A stretch of 64,000 bases of DNA from the NCBI GenBank assembly GCA_038030265.1, contig CM075942.1:12916029-12980028 (forward strand). Direction: 5' to 3'. Of this stretch, positions 35,576 through 48,300 are shown piece by piece (position 1 is the first letter of the stretch; each line of letters begins with the position of its first letter). The notes beneath the pieces were generated by a model. The model had not been told where the DNA came from, searched no databases, and saw only the letters and a program-made list of their open reading frames with translations. Source of the stretch: Corythucha ciliata. Its lineage: Eukaryota; Arthropoda; Insecta; Hemiptera; Tingidae. The translations under genes and the position numbers were made by a program.

Positions 35576-36200
35576 GGCTTTAAATTCGTTCATAAACCAA
35601 ATTTCACAAATTTAGCTCATAAGAAACCATACTTCTCGTGGATTTGGCTCTGAATAAAATAAATTTCGGGTGTGAATATTCAAGAAAACGAGGTTCGACT
35701 GGATTAGATCTCTTTAAAAGCAATTATCGCAGGTTTTGCTCGTGAAAAAACACAAATTTCTAGGTTTGCTACGTCAAAAGATCAAAGTTACAGGGTTTAG
35801 TAGTTGAAAATACCGATTTCACGGATTTGGCCAGTCTGAAAATAAAATTCGCCAGGTTAACTAACTCAAATTACTATCAATGAGCTGAACTCTCGAGAAA
35901 AAAAAAAGATTTAGGTTAAATCAGCTTCAATCAACCAGCAATAAGCAATTTTGCTCTTCGAAGAATCAATTTGGCCGGGTTGGCTAACTATAAATCCCCA
36001 ATTTCGCGGAGTTTATTCGTGAAAGTACATTTGTGTGGTTTTCACTCTCCAAAAAGCAAGTTTAACGAGTTTGACGCACTCAAAAAACCAATTTCGCCAT
36101 TGCTCGTCTCTGTACAAAGTCAATTTTACGGGGTCAAGTCGTGGAAAAAAAAATCAAATTGCGTGGGATTTGGCCGTTTGAATAACTATTAAAAGGGTGT
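35576..36200 (-). repeat. 30-bp satellite island 5, type B in reverse sense
   Basis: CAATTTCGCGGAGTTTATTC (about 35998), AATTTCGGGTGTG and CAATTTCGCCATTGCTCG words are separated by A-rich links at about 30 bp. Confidence 0.65.
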
Positions 36201-36861
36201 TTTGCCAAGTTCAAGGCTCGTCCTTCAAAGCAACTTGCCAGTTCATGCCATTTTAAAGGCGCGGAATCTTTAATTTTCTGCATTTTTTTGGCGGGAATGG
36301 TCAGCTTGGGGCAATCCCCAATCGCGAATTACCAGATTTTTATTTATGAGGTGACAATAGCCATATTTATATATATAGCCATATTAGATAGCTATATTTC
36401 CAGTTGGGTGTTTTTTTGTATCGCAAACGGCCAGCTAGGCTAGTTTAAGGGTACGGATTGTCATTTTAGCCATTCTTAATGGCACATAGAGGCGCAAATT
36501 GTCAGTAGGACAATTTTTAAGGCATGGACAGTTACTTTTGACTATTTTCATGGAACAAATTCTCATTTAAGTAAAGCTTAGGGCGTGAACGACTATATTT
36601 TGGCCATTTTTAAAGCGCGAATAGTCGCCAAGCCATATCTGGGGCTCGATTTTTCAACTACGCCATTATCAGAGCAGTCAGTTTGGTCATTTTTGGATCT
36701 CGAATGGTCATTTTTATCAATTTGCAGAGCACAGATCGTCGGTTTGAGGAATTTCAGGAAGGGTGCCGTCAGTTTAGCCTACAATTTTATTGGTGGATCT
36801 TAATAAAAGCATTTTCAGGGGGCGAATTGTGACTACATAGCGTCATTTCTATAAGGGGCAG
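36201..36861 (+). repeat. 30-bp satellite island 5, type C array
   Basis: Units of about 29-30 bp combine a GGCGCGAAT core, TRGTCAGTTTGG and CCATTTTTAAAG. Examples lie at 36450-36640. The reverse complement of the core, GATTCGCGCC followed by TTAAAAATGG, resembles type A. A short AT-rich patch (TATATATAGCCATATTAGAT) lies near 36370. Confidence 0.65.
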
Positions 36862-36975
36862 ACCGACTGAAACGCCCGCTTTGTTTATATGAGTGCAGTG
36901 AAATGCACTGCTGGATTCGGGTATACGCCGGCGTATGAGCCCAAATGAGCGCCCGCTGGGCTTGAAGGCTGGCCT
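36862..36975 (+). mobile_element. tRNA-derived SINE, family 2, 5'-truncated copy
   Basis: The reverse complement aligns with 37030-37105 of the neighbouring copy: GAAACGCCCGC, then a diverged middle, then GTATACGCCGGCGTATGAGC and CCAAA. It lacks the tRNA-like head. It is tail-to-tail with the next copy across a T17 tract. Confidence 0.55.
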
Positions 36976-36978
36976 CAC

Positions 36979-37216
36979 TTTTTTTTTTTTTTTTTGCGCC
37001 GGGTTGAACCCGGCAGGTATCTAAGCCTGCCTTGGGCTCTTACGCCATACCCAGATCTAACTGTGCACTTTACACCCGTACTACACGCGGGCGTTTCGGT
37101 CGGTGCGCGGTTTGTTGAACACACATCGCCGGGAACGCCCACACGAAGCCGGGTGTGCCATGTCACAGCTCGCCGCAGCCCTATAGTGTAATGGGCAATG
37201 GCTGGATTCGAACCCA
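36979..37216 (-). mobile_element. tRNA-derived SINE, family 2, copy with poly(A) tail
   Basis: Read on the minus strand: a truncated head with box B GGGTTCGAATCC (reverse of 37204-37215), the family body with GTGAACAAACCGCGCACC-like sequence and AAACGCCCGC, and a body end at 36996. It is followed directly by A17 (T17 on the plus strand, 36979-36995). The poly(A) tail at the predicted 3' end supports retroposition. Box A is missing, so the head is truncated at about 37216. Confidence 0.65.
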
Positions 37217-37244
37217 GGCCGGCTGGGTTTAAGTTTTATTATTA

Positions 37245-37665
37245 TTATTGCCCCTACAGAAACCACAAATTAGCGATCACTTGATTTTAGCAGCACACGA
37301 GCACTTTATTTCACGTTTGTCCGCGAATTATCTCAATTTAAGCCATGAATCAGCGTATTTTATCAATTGTTTTAGCCGAGAATTGAAGTTTTTTCTTGAA
37401 TTTGCCGTTTGTTGATGCTTTTTCCTAATTTTACAGCGATGGCATCGGCATTACTGCGAGAAGCTGTAAATTAATGTCTTGAGAAATTTTAGCCGCGAAT
37501 AGTCGCTCTTATTCTATTTGAGTCGTTAAATAGCATAGCTAGCTGTCTCTCAGTATCAGCCACCATAGCGCCCTTTTGTCAATTTTAGCTAAGAATTAGC
37601 GCTGGTTAGCAATTTGACCCGCCAATTAGCACTGTTTCTCAATTTTAGCAGCAGGCTTGCAAATT
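37245..37665 (-). repeat. 30-bp satellite, type A in reverse sense
   Basis: TCAATTTTAGC(C) followed by GCGAATTAGCGC or GAATTAGCACTG, with TTTTTCTC links, at about 30-bp spacing. Confidence 0.65.
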
Positions 37666-38040
37666 ACGAACTAGACTCTGGCAGGGGCCTTCGCCTTGAC
37701 CCCTGTGTGACCTCTCTGGGGCTTAACATGTTCGAGCGCAATTATTCTATAATTTCAATAAAAAGAACAGTGATGAGAGGGGCGGAGCTAGAGGTGGTTT
37801 CGGTTGGGGTGATCGCCCCTATACACGCTGGATCCATGCCTGCTCCTGAAGTCCTGACCCCCCACCCACCCACCCATCACCACTCAGTATTAGTTTGTAA
37901 CCGCGACTCGCCACTCCATCATTTTTAGTGCTTCTCCCCCACTACGGCTGGTGCCACCACTGGCTTCTGAACCTGCCGACTGTTAACCTCCACAGAAAAA
38001 GCCAGGCATTTTTAGGCTGTGTTAGCAGCAGTAATGGGTT
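37666..38040. other. Non-satellite insert within island 5, transposon-end-like
   Basis: Contains GAGAGGGGCGGAGCTAGAGG (about 37775), a word of the kind seen at ends of degraded DNA transposons, and a CCCACCCACCCACCC tract (about 37860). I could not find a matching opposite end. Confidence 0.3.
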
Positions 38041-38640
38041 CATTCGCTAGCTAACCAAAAACATACTTCGCGGGGTTTCTGTTCACTCAGAAACACGTTT
38101 TTTGTGGGGTTGGCTCTTCAAAAAACCTATTTTGGGGTGTGCGTTCGTTGAAAAACAAGATTTTACGGATTTGGTTATTTAAAAAACCATTTTCCCATTG
38201 TTTACTCATCGAAAAACCCATTTTTTCCGATGCTCCAATCATTTTCCAAGCCTTTTTTTTTTTGTTTAACTAATTTAACGAGATTTAGCCGATGGAAATC
38301 CAATTTGGTGGGGTTTAGCGGTTGAAGGGTCCCAATTTTTCGGATTTTGTTATTTAATGAACCTGTTTTGGGGGCTTTTTACTGAAAAATAAATGAATAC
38401 AATTCCACGGGATTCTACATACCTATAATAAATTGAATTTCGCGTGTTAACCTGTTTGAGAAGTCAATTTTGCGGGTTTTTGAGTCATCCAAAATCAATT
38501 TTGGGCGTTCCATCGCGCAAGATTATAAGATACCAAAATTGGGACCCTCTTGAGTCCTTGAAACAAAAAAAATCGTGGATTTGGCTCTTCTAAATGACCA
38601 ATTTTGTCGGTTTTGTGCGAAAGATATTTGCTCTGTCAAA
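38041..38640 (-). repeat. 30-bp satellite, type B in reverse sense
   Basis: CGCGGGGTTTCTGTTCACTC, TTTTACGGATTTGGTTATTT and CAATTTTGCGGGTTTTTGAG words recur with A-rich links. Confidence 0.6.
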
Positions 38641-40840
38641 TTCTGTCAGTGTTTCCCGCTATCGAGACTCATTAGTGAGTGGGTGACCGTTGTGGGATCC
38701 ATCCGATCGGGCTGTTCCCCGTCACCGAGACCCAGCGTTCGGTCGCCTCTTTAGTATTTAGTCTTTACGCCCCCCCCCTCCCTTCGCAAACCAAGTCAAA
38801 TGTGAAGCTAATCGCGAAGCGTGAACACACAAAATTATTTCTGGCTCGGCGCGATGGACATTCGCGGGAGCCACTTGTTGAATCCCCCCCCACCCACCCA
38901 CCCCGAGTTAACGAAGCCTTAAGCCGATGTTTTCATGGTTTGTGCGAGTGTTAGTAACTTTATTATTTACTTCAAGGATTTGGAAACTTCATCGCTCCGT
39001 CCTTTATTTGCGGACACTTGTATGAGTCAAAATCATGAATTTATTTGCAATGAGTTTACAAGCGTGCGAAGTGTAGGTGCTGGAGGGGAAACTCTTGATG
39101 CGTGACGAATTTATCGTCAAATCACTGGTTTTTAACTGATTTTTTCCTTTATTTATGTATACTGCGGGGAAGGGCTGTCAACTGATAAAACGACACGGAG
39201 TCGTGAAGCTTCGAATGAACGGTGGAGACAGCTTATAACAATAATCGCAAGGAAGTTCATCACATTTTTTTTTTTTTTTCATGCCAATAAGTCTTCTTCA
39301 TAATGTTGCGATCGTGGTGGGGGTACAAGAGCAACCATCACGAAACCCTACCACCCTCATTTCTTCCTTTTCATCATCCCTATCATCCCTATTGTAAAAA
39401 CTAGACTCTTTTCAAGTCTCACGGGTGCCTCTCCTAAGGGTTACCACCCCATGATCTATTCTTTTCTTTTCTTTTTTTTTTACAGCAATTCCACCATTGT
39501 GGAGGCCACCTGGCAAGGGGTGGGAGATTTTTTTTTTTAAGTTTCATCCCTTCTCTACCACCCCCGTGGTCGAATACTCAGTTCATATTTGTGAGTGTTG
39601 TGATGAGATGATTGAACGCGTGATTGTTTTAGTGGAGCGAAACGTTAACGCGAAAACGAGTTTACAGTGATATCGCAGTTGGGATTCTGTGGCAATATAA
39701 TGAGCCGTTTAAGTGCTTCTTACCAACCCGTCCACTTCAATGTGGCGTTCAATTGAGCGACTAAAGAGGTATTTTCCTTCTTTTTTTCTTTTTTTTCGCC
39801 TCTCTTTCCCTCTTCTCTATCGCGAATTTTTTCTGTCTCGTCTTTCCTCTACGTGATTCAAGCAACTGAGAGAGTTTCTCTTATAGCGCACATAAAAGAC
39901 AGGGGACTGTGTGTGCTTTGACTTCTGGAGCTTTGGCACGTAATTCCGTCTTGAGCAGACCGTTTTTCCCCTCTATCCCTCTCCTTTTCGATCACCTATC
40001 CTGTACACCTTCAATCGCCCGTCTTTGTATAATTATAGGCGTCGCGAGTCTCGACGCTGTAGGATTCACGGTTTTTTTTATTAGATGTGAAAGAATCGTG
40101 TGGTAGTAGTGGGAAAGGTATAAAATCTTAAAGAGTGTTTTTAATTATTATTCGTAATGCAAATTACAGACATATAATTTAATATTAATTCGACAATTCC
40201 GTATTTTGAACTCTTATTCTTTCCTATACACAGATTTTTTTTTCTTTCGAGAGTATCGCTCCGCCCATTTCACTCCGGCCATAACTCTCAACTTCCCCCC
40301 TTTTCCCACCACAGCATAACACCCATACTTATTTGGGGAGGAACCTTTTAAACTCATCCATTTTGCCCTTCGGGTTTTTAAAAAGGGACACACTGGAGAA
40401 TGGATACTGAATAAGGGGTTGGAGGGGGATGGTCAAGGGTGACGAAGCTTTTGAATCAGGGCGTTGATCTCGTGGGCGCGATATACAGCAGGTGCGCTTT
40501 CCAAAGTATTATCTTTCACCTTTCCGCGGTCCGCCCTTCGAGAAGAACTCACCTGATTGTCTTTCGAGCAGTTCAAGCTGATCCACAGACGTCGTGTATA
40601 TACTGTGTTCTTTTGTCAATTCAATATTATGGGTTTTCGTTGCAAATGACGTTGGTAGGAGGGTGGGGGTGGAGTGCGAAAAAAAAAAAAAACTCAGAAC
40701 CTTGGAAGGAAGATGGAATGAGATGTTGGTCCGTGGGGGTGGAACCATCAGGGGTTCACATTATTTTATTGATGCTCGCGATTGAGGAAACAAGGTTATT
40801 GCAACTATTATTATAAGGGCGTAGCCAGTTTTTTTGGTTG
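38641..40840. other. Spacer 6: no recognisable gene
   Basis: C9 at 38770-38778, a CCACCCACCCACC tract near 38889, T15 at 39265-39279, A14 at about 40679-40692. The longest frame (40439-40816, 125 codons) has no recognisable domain. Confidence 0.45.
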
Positions 40841-42480
40841 AATTACCTTGTTTCGAACCAAAAATCAGGATTTAGATAGTGTAAACTCCAAGTTTCCGCA
40901 CTCTTTCACAGATAAAATTGACGGTTCAAAAAAAAAATCAGATGTGATAGACCCCACGACGACGGTTCCCCAGGCTAATAATTGTCAGTTTTTGGGTCAA
41001 AAAAGGTTATTTCCGTTCCGTGGACGCCCCTCCCCCCATTATTACACCACTTGAGTTGAGTTTTGAGTCAAAGGGCACAAAATTATTGTTAAAGCCGTGG
41101 TGATTAGGGGAAGAATTCTACATATTTTCAAAAAGTTTGTAAACTGACTCTGGGGCACAAATTACACATTTCTTCATAATTGATTTAGAAAGGGTGAATG
41201 GCCGGGTAAGAAGTAAGAACGGCTTCTCAGCCTAATAATGAGAATTTCTAGTGGTTATTGTGAGAGCCAACCCCCTCAAAACTATTTCAAAACTCTCGAA
41301 ATCCTCCAAATTAGGTTTTATGCGAAGTCGAACGCACAAATTGGGTTCTTCCAACCCTCGTGAAACGTTTCCTGGTGAAGCGGAATGGCCAAATTGGGTA
41401 AGAAGGGGTTAATTACTGAACGCCAGAAAATCCGTTTTTAACGAGGTAACCCGTAAAAATTGGTGTTTGCAGATCCAAACCCACTAAATTTTGATTCTTT
41501 GAGTCTGTGTTGAAGCCGAATTTAAAGGCCCTGAATTCACGGAAGTTCATTTCATAATTAATCAAAGCCACGGGCATTTGCGGGCAAAGCACGGGGGGGG
41601 GGGGAGCCCGTAGTGATTCGAAAGTTCAATCAAAGCCACGGGCGTTTGTTTTGTGTGTAGGGCCAAGCCCGTAAACTTGGTTCAAGAGTCAACCGACGTG
41701 GAATTGGTTTGAATGAATCAAACAACCGGAATTTTGTCCTTTGGCAGCCGTCAAACCCTCGAAATTGGATTATTTAATAGCCGACAACGTAATTTTTAAA
41801 GACGCGCACCTACTTAATTGGTTTTCATAAATTACCTACCCGGAAAAATTCGTATTTTGAGGCTTTGAGGACCAAATTTGGAAGCTAAATTAACGAACTT
41901 TGAAATTTAAATATCTAAACGCACGAAATTATGGTTATACAAGTCTGTAAAATGCGCGATATTGATGTTGAAAAGGCACAAACCCCTCAAAATTCATGTT
42001 TTACAGAGCCAACCCAGTGAAATTTGCTTTTTGCGGAAGAGGAATCCTGGTTAAACCGGGGTTTAAATGTCCAAATCCACGAAATTCCGTTCTTTGAGTG
42101 AGTCAACCCCACGGCATTGGTTCTATAGGGTCCAAATTAACGTTTGGCATTCCTGAAGACTGCTAACTTCGTGACTATGACTTTCAAGAATGTGAATCCG
42201 GCAAAATTCACTCTGTGAAGAGCCCCAAGGCCGCGAAATTGTCTTGTCCAAACACTTCTACTTGAAAACTGTCAACCTGTTAACAACCAAACGCAAACGT
42301 CCTCGAAAGGTTGGTTGAATGAACCAAACCCCGTAAAATTTGATGTTTAAGAGACATTGCGCCCGTGAAACAGCGTTTTAAAGGTCTAACCCCACCAAAA
42401 TTTGATTCAGAGAAAGAGCCAACCCTGTGAATTCGACTTTTGTTAGAGTGAAACCAATGAAAATGGGTTTTCTTGGAAAA
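40841..42480 (+). repeat. 30-bp satellite island 6, type B array
   Basis: Units with CACGAAATTCCG, CCTCGAAATTGG, CGCGAAATTG and TTTTTGAGAGCCAACCC links. 42060-42480 is well preserved. G12 at 41593-41604 interrupts two near-identical AAAGCCACGGGC words. Confidence 0.65.
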
Positions 42481-44250
42481 TTTCGTGTTTATAGGAGCTG
42501 TAATTCACGGATAAAATTAATAAAAATAGCTACTTCGAGGATGGGAATGAGAAAAGCACTTTAATTGCGGGTGCAATCGAAAAAAATAAGTAATTGGGCG
42601 GTTCAAATTTTTTAAACGCAAATTGGTGGATTTTGAAGCCAAGTTCGTGGCCCAAATCGAGTGAAAACGCTAACTCTTAAACGTAAAAAAATCACTTATT
42701 TGTGCCGATAAAAGAAAAAGCGCTAATTCACGAATAATATGCAGATAAAGTGCTAAATCACGGCTAAAATCTGCTATTTCGCTGATGAAACTAGAATAAA
42801 GCGCTACTTCAAGGGTAAAATTGAGTAAAAAATTGCTACTTCATGACCACAAGGAAGACAAAAACACTAAATTTGCGGATGCATTAGTAATTGGTGGCTA
42901 AAGTCACAAAAAACGCTAATTAACTGCTAAAATCGAGACAAGTCAATAATCGATAATTCGGGGAAAAATGAAATTGATGAAGGAGGAGGAGTGTAGAACA
43001 AGAGCTAAACTCGCGTTAATATTACGATAACGCCAATTTACGGTTTTTTATAGCAAGTTTGTGGCTTAAATGAAGAAAAAACGCTAATTCATGCAGCTAA
43101 AATGCTATTTCGTGGGTAAAACAGATAAAAAGTGCTAATTCAAGGGTAAAATTGAGAAAAATAGATGATTCGAGGTTAAAACGAAGAAAAATCGCTACTT
43201 CGCACCTTCAATTCGAGGAAATACTTATGCTCAACAATAATAATTGAAAAAATCAGAAATTCACGGCTAAATTCACGAAACACGCTAAATTGAGGAAAAA
43301 TCGATAATTCCCTGACGGAATTTCGTGACTAAAAACTAACAAAAAACACTGATTCTCGGCTGAAAGTGTGAAAAAACTGTATTTTGCTTATTAAACTAAG
43401 AAAAAGCACTGATTCAAGGATAAAATTTAAGAAAATTGCTATTTCCGGGCTTAAATGAAGACAAATCAATAATGTTTCAATCAATATTTATATTCCAGGA
43501 GAAAATCAAATTGAGGATATCGCTAATTCCACTGAAGAAAATTTGTAGATTAAGCCCTTTGTGGCTAAATGTACGAAAAAACACTACTTGAATGGCTGAA
43601 TAAACTAAGAAAAAGTGCTGATTCAAAGTTAAAATTGAAGAAAACAGCTGATTCGAGGATATAATAGAGAAGAAAAAGGCTCGAGTTTGCGCAGATGTAA
43701 TTAAGGAAAATTGTTAATAGGGGGCTGAAATGGAGACAAATAATTAATTAAAATCGTTATTTTGCGGATTAAACTAGGAGAAAGCGTTGATTCAATGATA
43801 AAATTGAAGAAAGTTGCTAATTTGAGACTAGAATAGAGAGAAACAAAAACGCTAGTTTGCGGCCACAATTCCGCTACAAAAAACGCTTCATTTGCGGAAC
43901 ATTTGAGAAAAATTAGTAATTAACGGATAAAATAACAAAACAAGCTAATTCGCGGGTGAAATTGGGGAAAATCGATTATTCGCCAATGAAATTTAGGAAA
44001 TCGCAAAGTCCGCGGGAAAAAGTGTGGAATAAGCACTAATTTACTGTTGAAATTTGTGGCTTTTGGAGGCAGGTTTGTGGCTAAAATTGAGTAAAAAACG
44101 CTAACTCACGGCTAAAAGTAAAAAAAACAAAACAAAAAAAACGCTTTTTGAGGTTAAAACTAAAGAACAGGCGATATTTCACGGATAAAACCAATCCTTC
44201 GCGGTTACAGTTAAGATAAATCACCAACTTTACGGAACAATAATTGTTAA
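42481..44250 (+). repeat. 30-bp satellite island 6, type A array
   Basis: GCTAATTCRYGGCTAAAAT-like cores with GAGAAAAA or AAGAAAAA links. A sub-variant AAACTAAGAAAAAGYRCTGATT with TCAAGGRTAAAATT recurs at about 42790, 43390, 43600 and 43770. Confidence 0.7.
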
Positions 44251-44436
44251 AGGGGTCTATAGACGTACAATAAATTTTGCGCAATAAATTTATACAATAT
44301 TTCGTTTCCAGATGTTTAGGGATAAAAAAATAGGTTGTTCATTATATTGTGCAACCCATCAATACAACCCGCAAACGTTCAATTTTATTGTACAACCCCT
44401 ATTATTGCGCAATATTATTGTACGTGTATGGGCCGC
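44251..44436. mobile_element. TTAA-flanked inverted-repeat element (MITE), 186 bp
   Basis: TTAA at 44247-44250 and 44437-44440 flanks ends that are imperfect inverted repeats. The left runs from AGGGGTCTATAGACGTAC and the right reverse complement from GCGGCCCATACACGTAC. Both continue ACAATAA and then TTGCGCAATAA. The inner part repeats ATTGTRCAACCC words. TTAA duplication is typical of piggyBac-type elements; that family assignment is inference. No coding capacity. Inserted in a type A array. Confidence 0.7.
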
Positions 44437-44440
44437 TTAA

Positions 44441-45325
44441 AAGTCAGTAATTCACGTTGAAAATTATTAAAATACCAGTTTGCAGCTTTTGATGGCAAGT
44501 TAATGGCTCAATATTGGAAAAAAACGCTTGGAAAAAAAGAAAAAATCGCTAATTTGCGGCTAAAATGGAGAAAAACCGCTGATTCGCGGCTCAAACTGGG
44601 AAAAATTGCTAAGTCACCTATGAAATTGTAGAAAAAACTAATGTATTGAGGACGGGCACCTTTTGTTTGGCATGGATTCTTGGATGCCACGTATAAATGA
44701 TTTGATAGACTGGCGATGATGGGATTTCCATAACAATGTCGCCATTATGAAGACCACGCCCGTTCCCGATGGGATATAATAATACTTAGTGTGGGTTAAA
44801 ATCGTGAAAACGCCAATTCGCGTCTTTTGAAAGGGTTGAAAGTTGAGTAATTCGCGGAAAAAATTCAAAAAAGGCACTTAATTGTGGAGAAAGTTGTAAA
44901 ATAAAAATTATATTTCGCGTCTGACATGCAGAAAAATCGCTAATTATAGCCTGCAATTAGGAAAAACGATGATTCGTGGTTAAAATCAATTGCCAATTAG
45001 AGGGATAAATTGAGAACGAATTGCTAATTCACGGAAAATTGACCTTTTTGAATTTTATTTTTATTCTGAATAGTATTTTCCAATTTATAATTATATTATT
45101 ACAATTTCTGGAGGCGACTTCGTGGTTCAAATTCAGAACAACCCGCTAATTAATGGCCAAAAGTGAAAAGAATCGCTAACTCGCGTCTAAAATGAAGTGA
45201 AACGCTCATTCGACACTAACAATCGCTAACAAACAAATCGGTAATTCGCTACTGAAATAAAATAAATTCCTAATTCGTGACTTACATTGACGTAAAAATC
45301 AAATTTAATTGTTTATTTCACCATA
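44441..45325 (+). repeat. 30-bp satellite island 6, type A, right part
   Basis: Type A units resume after the TTAA element. About 44640-44800 is a non-satellite stretch (GACGGGCACC to CGATGGGATATAATAA) of unknown origin. Confidence 0.6.
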
Positions 45326-48300
45326 GAGATTGTCACGCCCCGAAGGTTTGCCACTGACTGAACCATCAAAATATTATTATTTATTTAATTATTTATTATT
45401 ACATTTTAAATAAGCCAAGCCGTTAAATCCAAGCAACGTTTTTTAGTTTGTGGTGGAACATGGCACGTAAATGAATAAATTATTTATATATTAAATACAA
45501 ATGGCACCATTTTTTTTTTTGCTGGAAATCATAGTTAAATAAGCACGTTTCAAGCTTACCAGAACCGTGTTTTATATGTGTCACTTTGTTTTTTTTTTCT
45601 TTTGAATAGGAAAAGGTCGTGGGATAACATTTGAAGTTAGTTTGTCATGCAGACCTTTGGAACACATAGGACATTTCCCTCTCTTGTTCGTCGATATTAT
45701 AGACGTTTTTCTGACCCTTTGTTTTTCTTATTCCCTCTTGGTGAGCTGACAAATGCACTCATTTTGATGGAATAAAGGTCGTTTCTCCTGAGAAGTGGTC
45801 CTCCGGTTCTCCCTACCGTATCGTGTCTACGTCCCTACAATATCCTTGTTCAATCTAGTCCTTTACACCCTCCTGGCGGAAGGACCCACGCACCACTGAG
45901 GGAAAATAAAAACGCCTAGCCACTTCGACAAACTGTTTGAAAGCCATTCACGCTAGATACCACCATGAGCAACGGGAGTATTCACGCTACATTTTCCCGC
46001 CAGAACACCACCTCCCTACCACCTCCACCCCTCAGCCTCTGAAAAAAACTAGGGATATCTCGTAGCGCACCATTGAACTACCTTCAAGTTCACCACCGTC
46101 GTCGGAGGTCGTTCCAATCTTTACACACCGTGGTGGTGTTTTAACCATCCACCGAAAAAAGCCCGCCAAAAGGGGTTCAGCTCCTCTCGCTTGGAGCCAC
46201 AACGACACCATTGTATTTCATTCTTAAATAAAGGGAAACCTTTTTTTTTTCGGCAGGGTGGCGCGCGTGCGCTTTCTTCCTTCGCTCATCATCGTCCAAT
46301 CGCCTGTTTATTTTTTTTTTTCTTTTCTTTTTCTTCTCGTAAGCCATTTGCTCCCCTCCCCTTCCTCATCACAAAAGAGGGAGTGAGAAAAATCTTGCGA
46401 GTGAGCCGGCTTTTTGAAAGAAAAAGGAAAGGCCGCCAAAACCTTCAATAACGTTTGCCTATACGAATCTCGAACAGCCTTTTTTTTTGTCGTTGTTTAC
46501 GTCCATCGATCACCCACCCCAGCACGGGCCCAATTTTTTTTTTATTATTATTTACTGTTGTTTCTTTCGCTCATGATGATGACATTTTTATGTGATCATT
46601 ATCACTTTTTTTATTATTGTGCGGTCGTGATTTGTTCCATGTTTGTGTGAGGATAGACAAAAAAAAAAAACGCATGGTACAATTTTGATATTGTACAATT
46701 TTTCATTTAAACTGATTTTAATTCAAAATTTGTTTCACAGGTACGTACGAACTATCTATTGGATCAGTCTATATTCCCAGGTATTGTTACAATTATTTAT
46801 TAAACTCAATTATTATATTTTAATTCACACGAATTGTTGCTAAACGGTTAATTAGAAAGCACTCTATCCAACTAAGTATAACAGTCTAGATGAGAGCGCT
46901 TATAAACCGTTCCCTCATTTAATTTTCGTAATTTTCAGGCAGTTAATTAACCGGTATTTCAATAAAAGTGCCGTCTTAAGCCTTTAACGATGAAAATTAC
47001 GGGGCTATGGTGGTCTCATTATGTTTTCTTCGTTATAGAAATTTGCTAAGGTACTCATATTTTCTTGAAATGTGTGTGAATTTAGTACATAGGAACAAAG
47101 GAAAAGTCGTGCTAGAACTGACCTTCCAACAGAAATCCTGGGCATTGATCTTAGCATGAAAGCAGAATTTTCGCCTTGCTAATTTCATATAATTGCGATG
47201 TGGTAGTGTTGGTAGGAGGGAGAGGGGCTGGGTGAAATTATTCAGTTTAATGTAAGCGTATTTCACTGTTTTTTCGCTGAAAAAGAGCACCAGTACAATG
47301 ATGTCGTGCAGGTTTTAACAGTGCTGTATAGTGAGGGACCCGTTTTATTTGTATATCTGGAAGAGTTTTCCAGCAGGAATTTCAACAGTACTGCTGTTCA
47401 CACAACACAACTCCCCCCCCCCCACACCAATCCCAAAAATCACCGTTTTTGCTCCAATTAAATTCGAATTAAAATAATGAGAACACAGTCCCGAATCACT
47501 CTTCCCCTCTTCACCCCATCCGACACTCCTTTATACCAATGGTCGACTAATTTGCATACACAGAAAGGAAATAATTTGCGCCAGACCTTTACCCCCTCGA
47601 GTGTAATTATTTAAGCTTATCACGATGGCTCCGCGGTATCGCGTTCGTAATGCGCTTTTGAGCACCAATTTTTTTTTTTTTTTTTTTTTTAGTTTTAATT
47701 GTCTGCAGAGGTACCGGAAAAACGAATTTCCCTTTTTTAAAGGATCTTTAAATATTGAAATATTTTGTTACGTTCTACACATTCTATCAAAGCTTGGAAT
47801 GGATTAATAATAATAAAAAAAAAATAGGGACGGTAAGAAAAAAGTGGTTTTTGGTCGGAGGGGGGGGGGGGCTTTTGTTGGCAGTGATTTATCAAGCGTT
47901 TGAGAATGACAGGTCTTAATCACGCGTAATTGGGTCGATTTCCTTTCTTCTTTTATTTTTAATTTTTTTTTTTTTTAGTTCTTGAACATAGCCAATAGTA
48001 AGATGATAGGGAAAGGATATAAATCACCGTCAGAGAGAGGGGGCTGCAGTATAAAGCTTAATACGTGTTATTACCCCTGGAGCTTGAACGGGCTGTTTAA
48101 AAAAGTGGTCTTATAGTGGATGGATATCGAGTTGAATAAAAATTAATTTCTCCCCCTCCCCATTCACCATTCTTCACTCACTGTATCTCTCTCAATCATC
48201 GTCTTTTGTTCGGCTGATAGGATTTTGTCGGTTTCAAGCAGCACCGTCTTTCGTCGGAAACAGCGTGTGTGGTCAATTTATGTATTTGATTAACAATTAT

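Noticed and set aside
15781..37160. Shared reading frame (AGVSVGARFVE...PGTP) in the SINE family 2 copies at about 15778 and 37076
   Set aside because: Of the base differences I compared in the shared part, only a minority are synonymous. The similarity is at the DNA level and gives no sign of protein selection.
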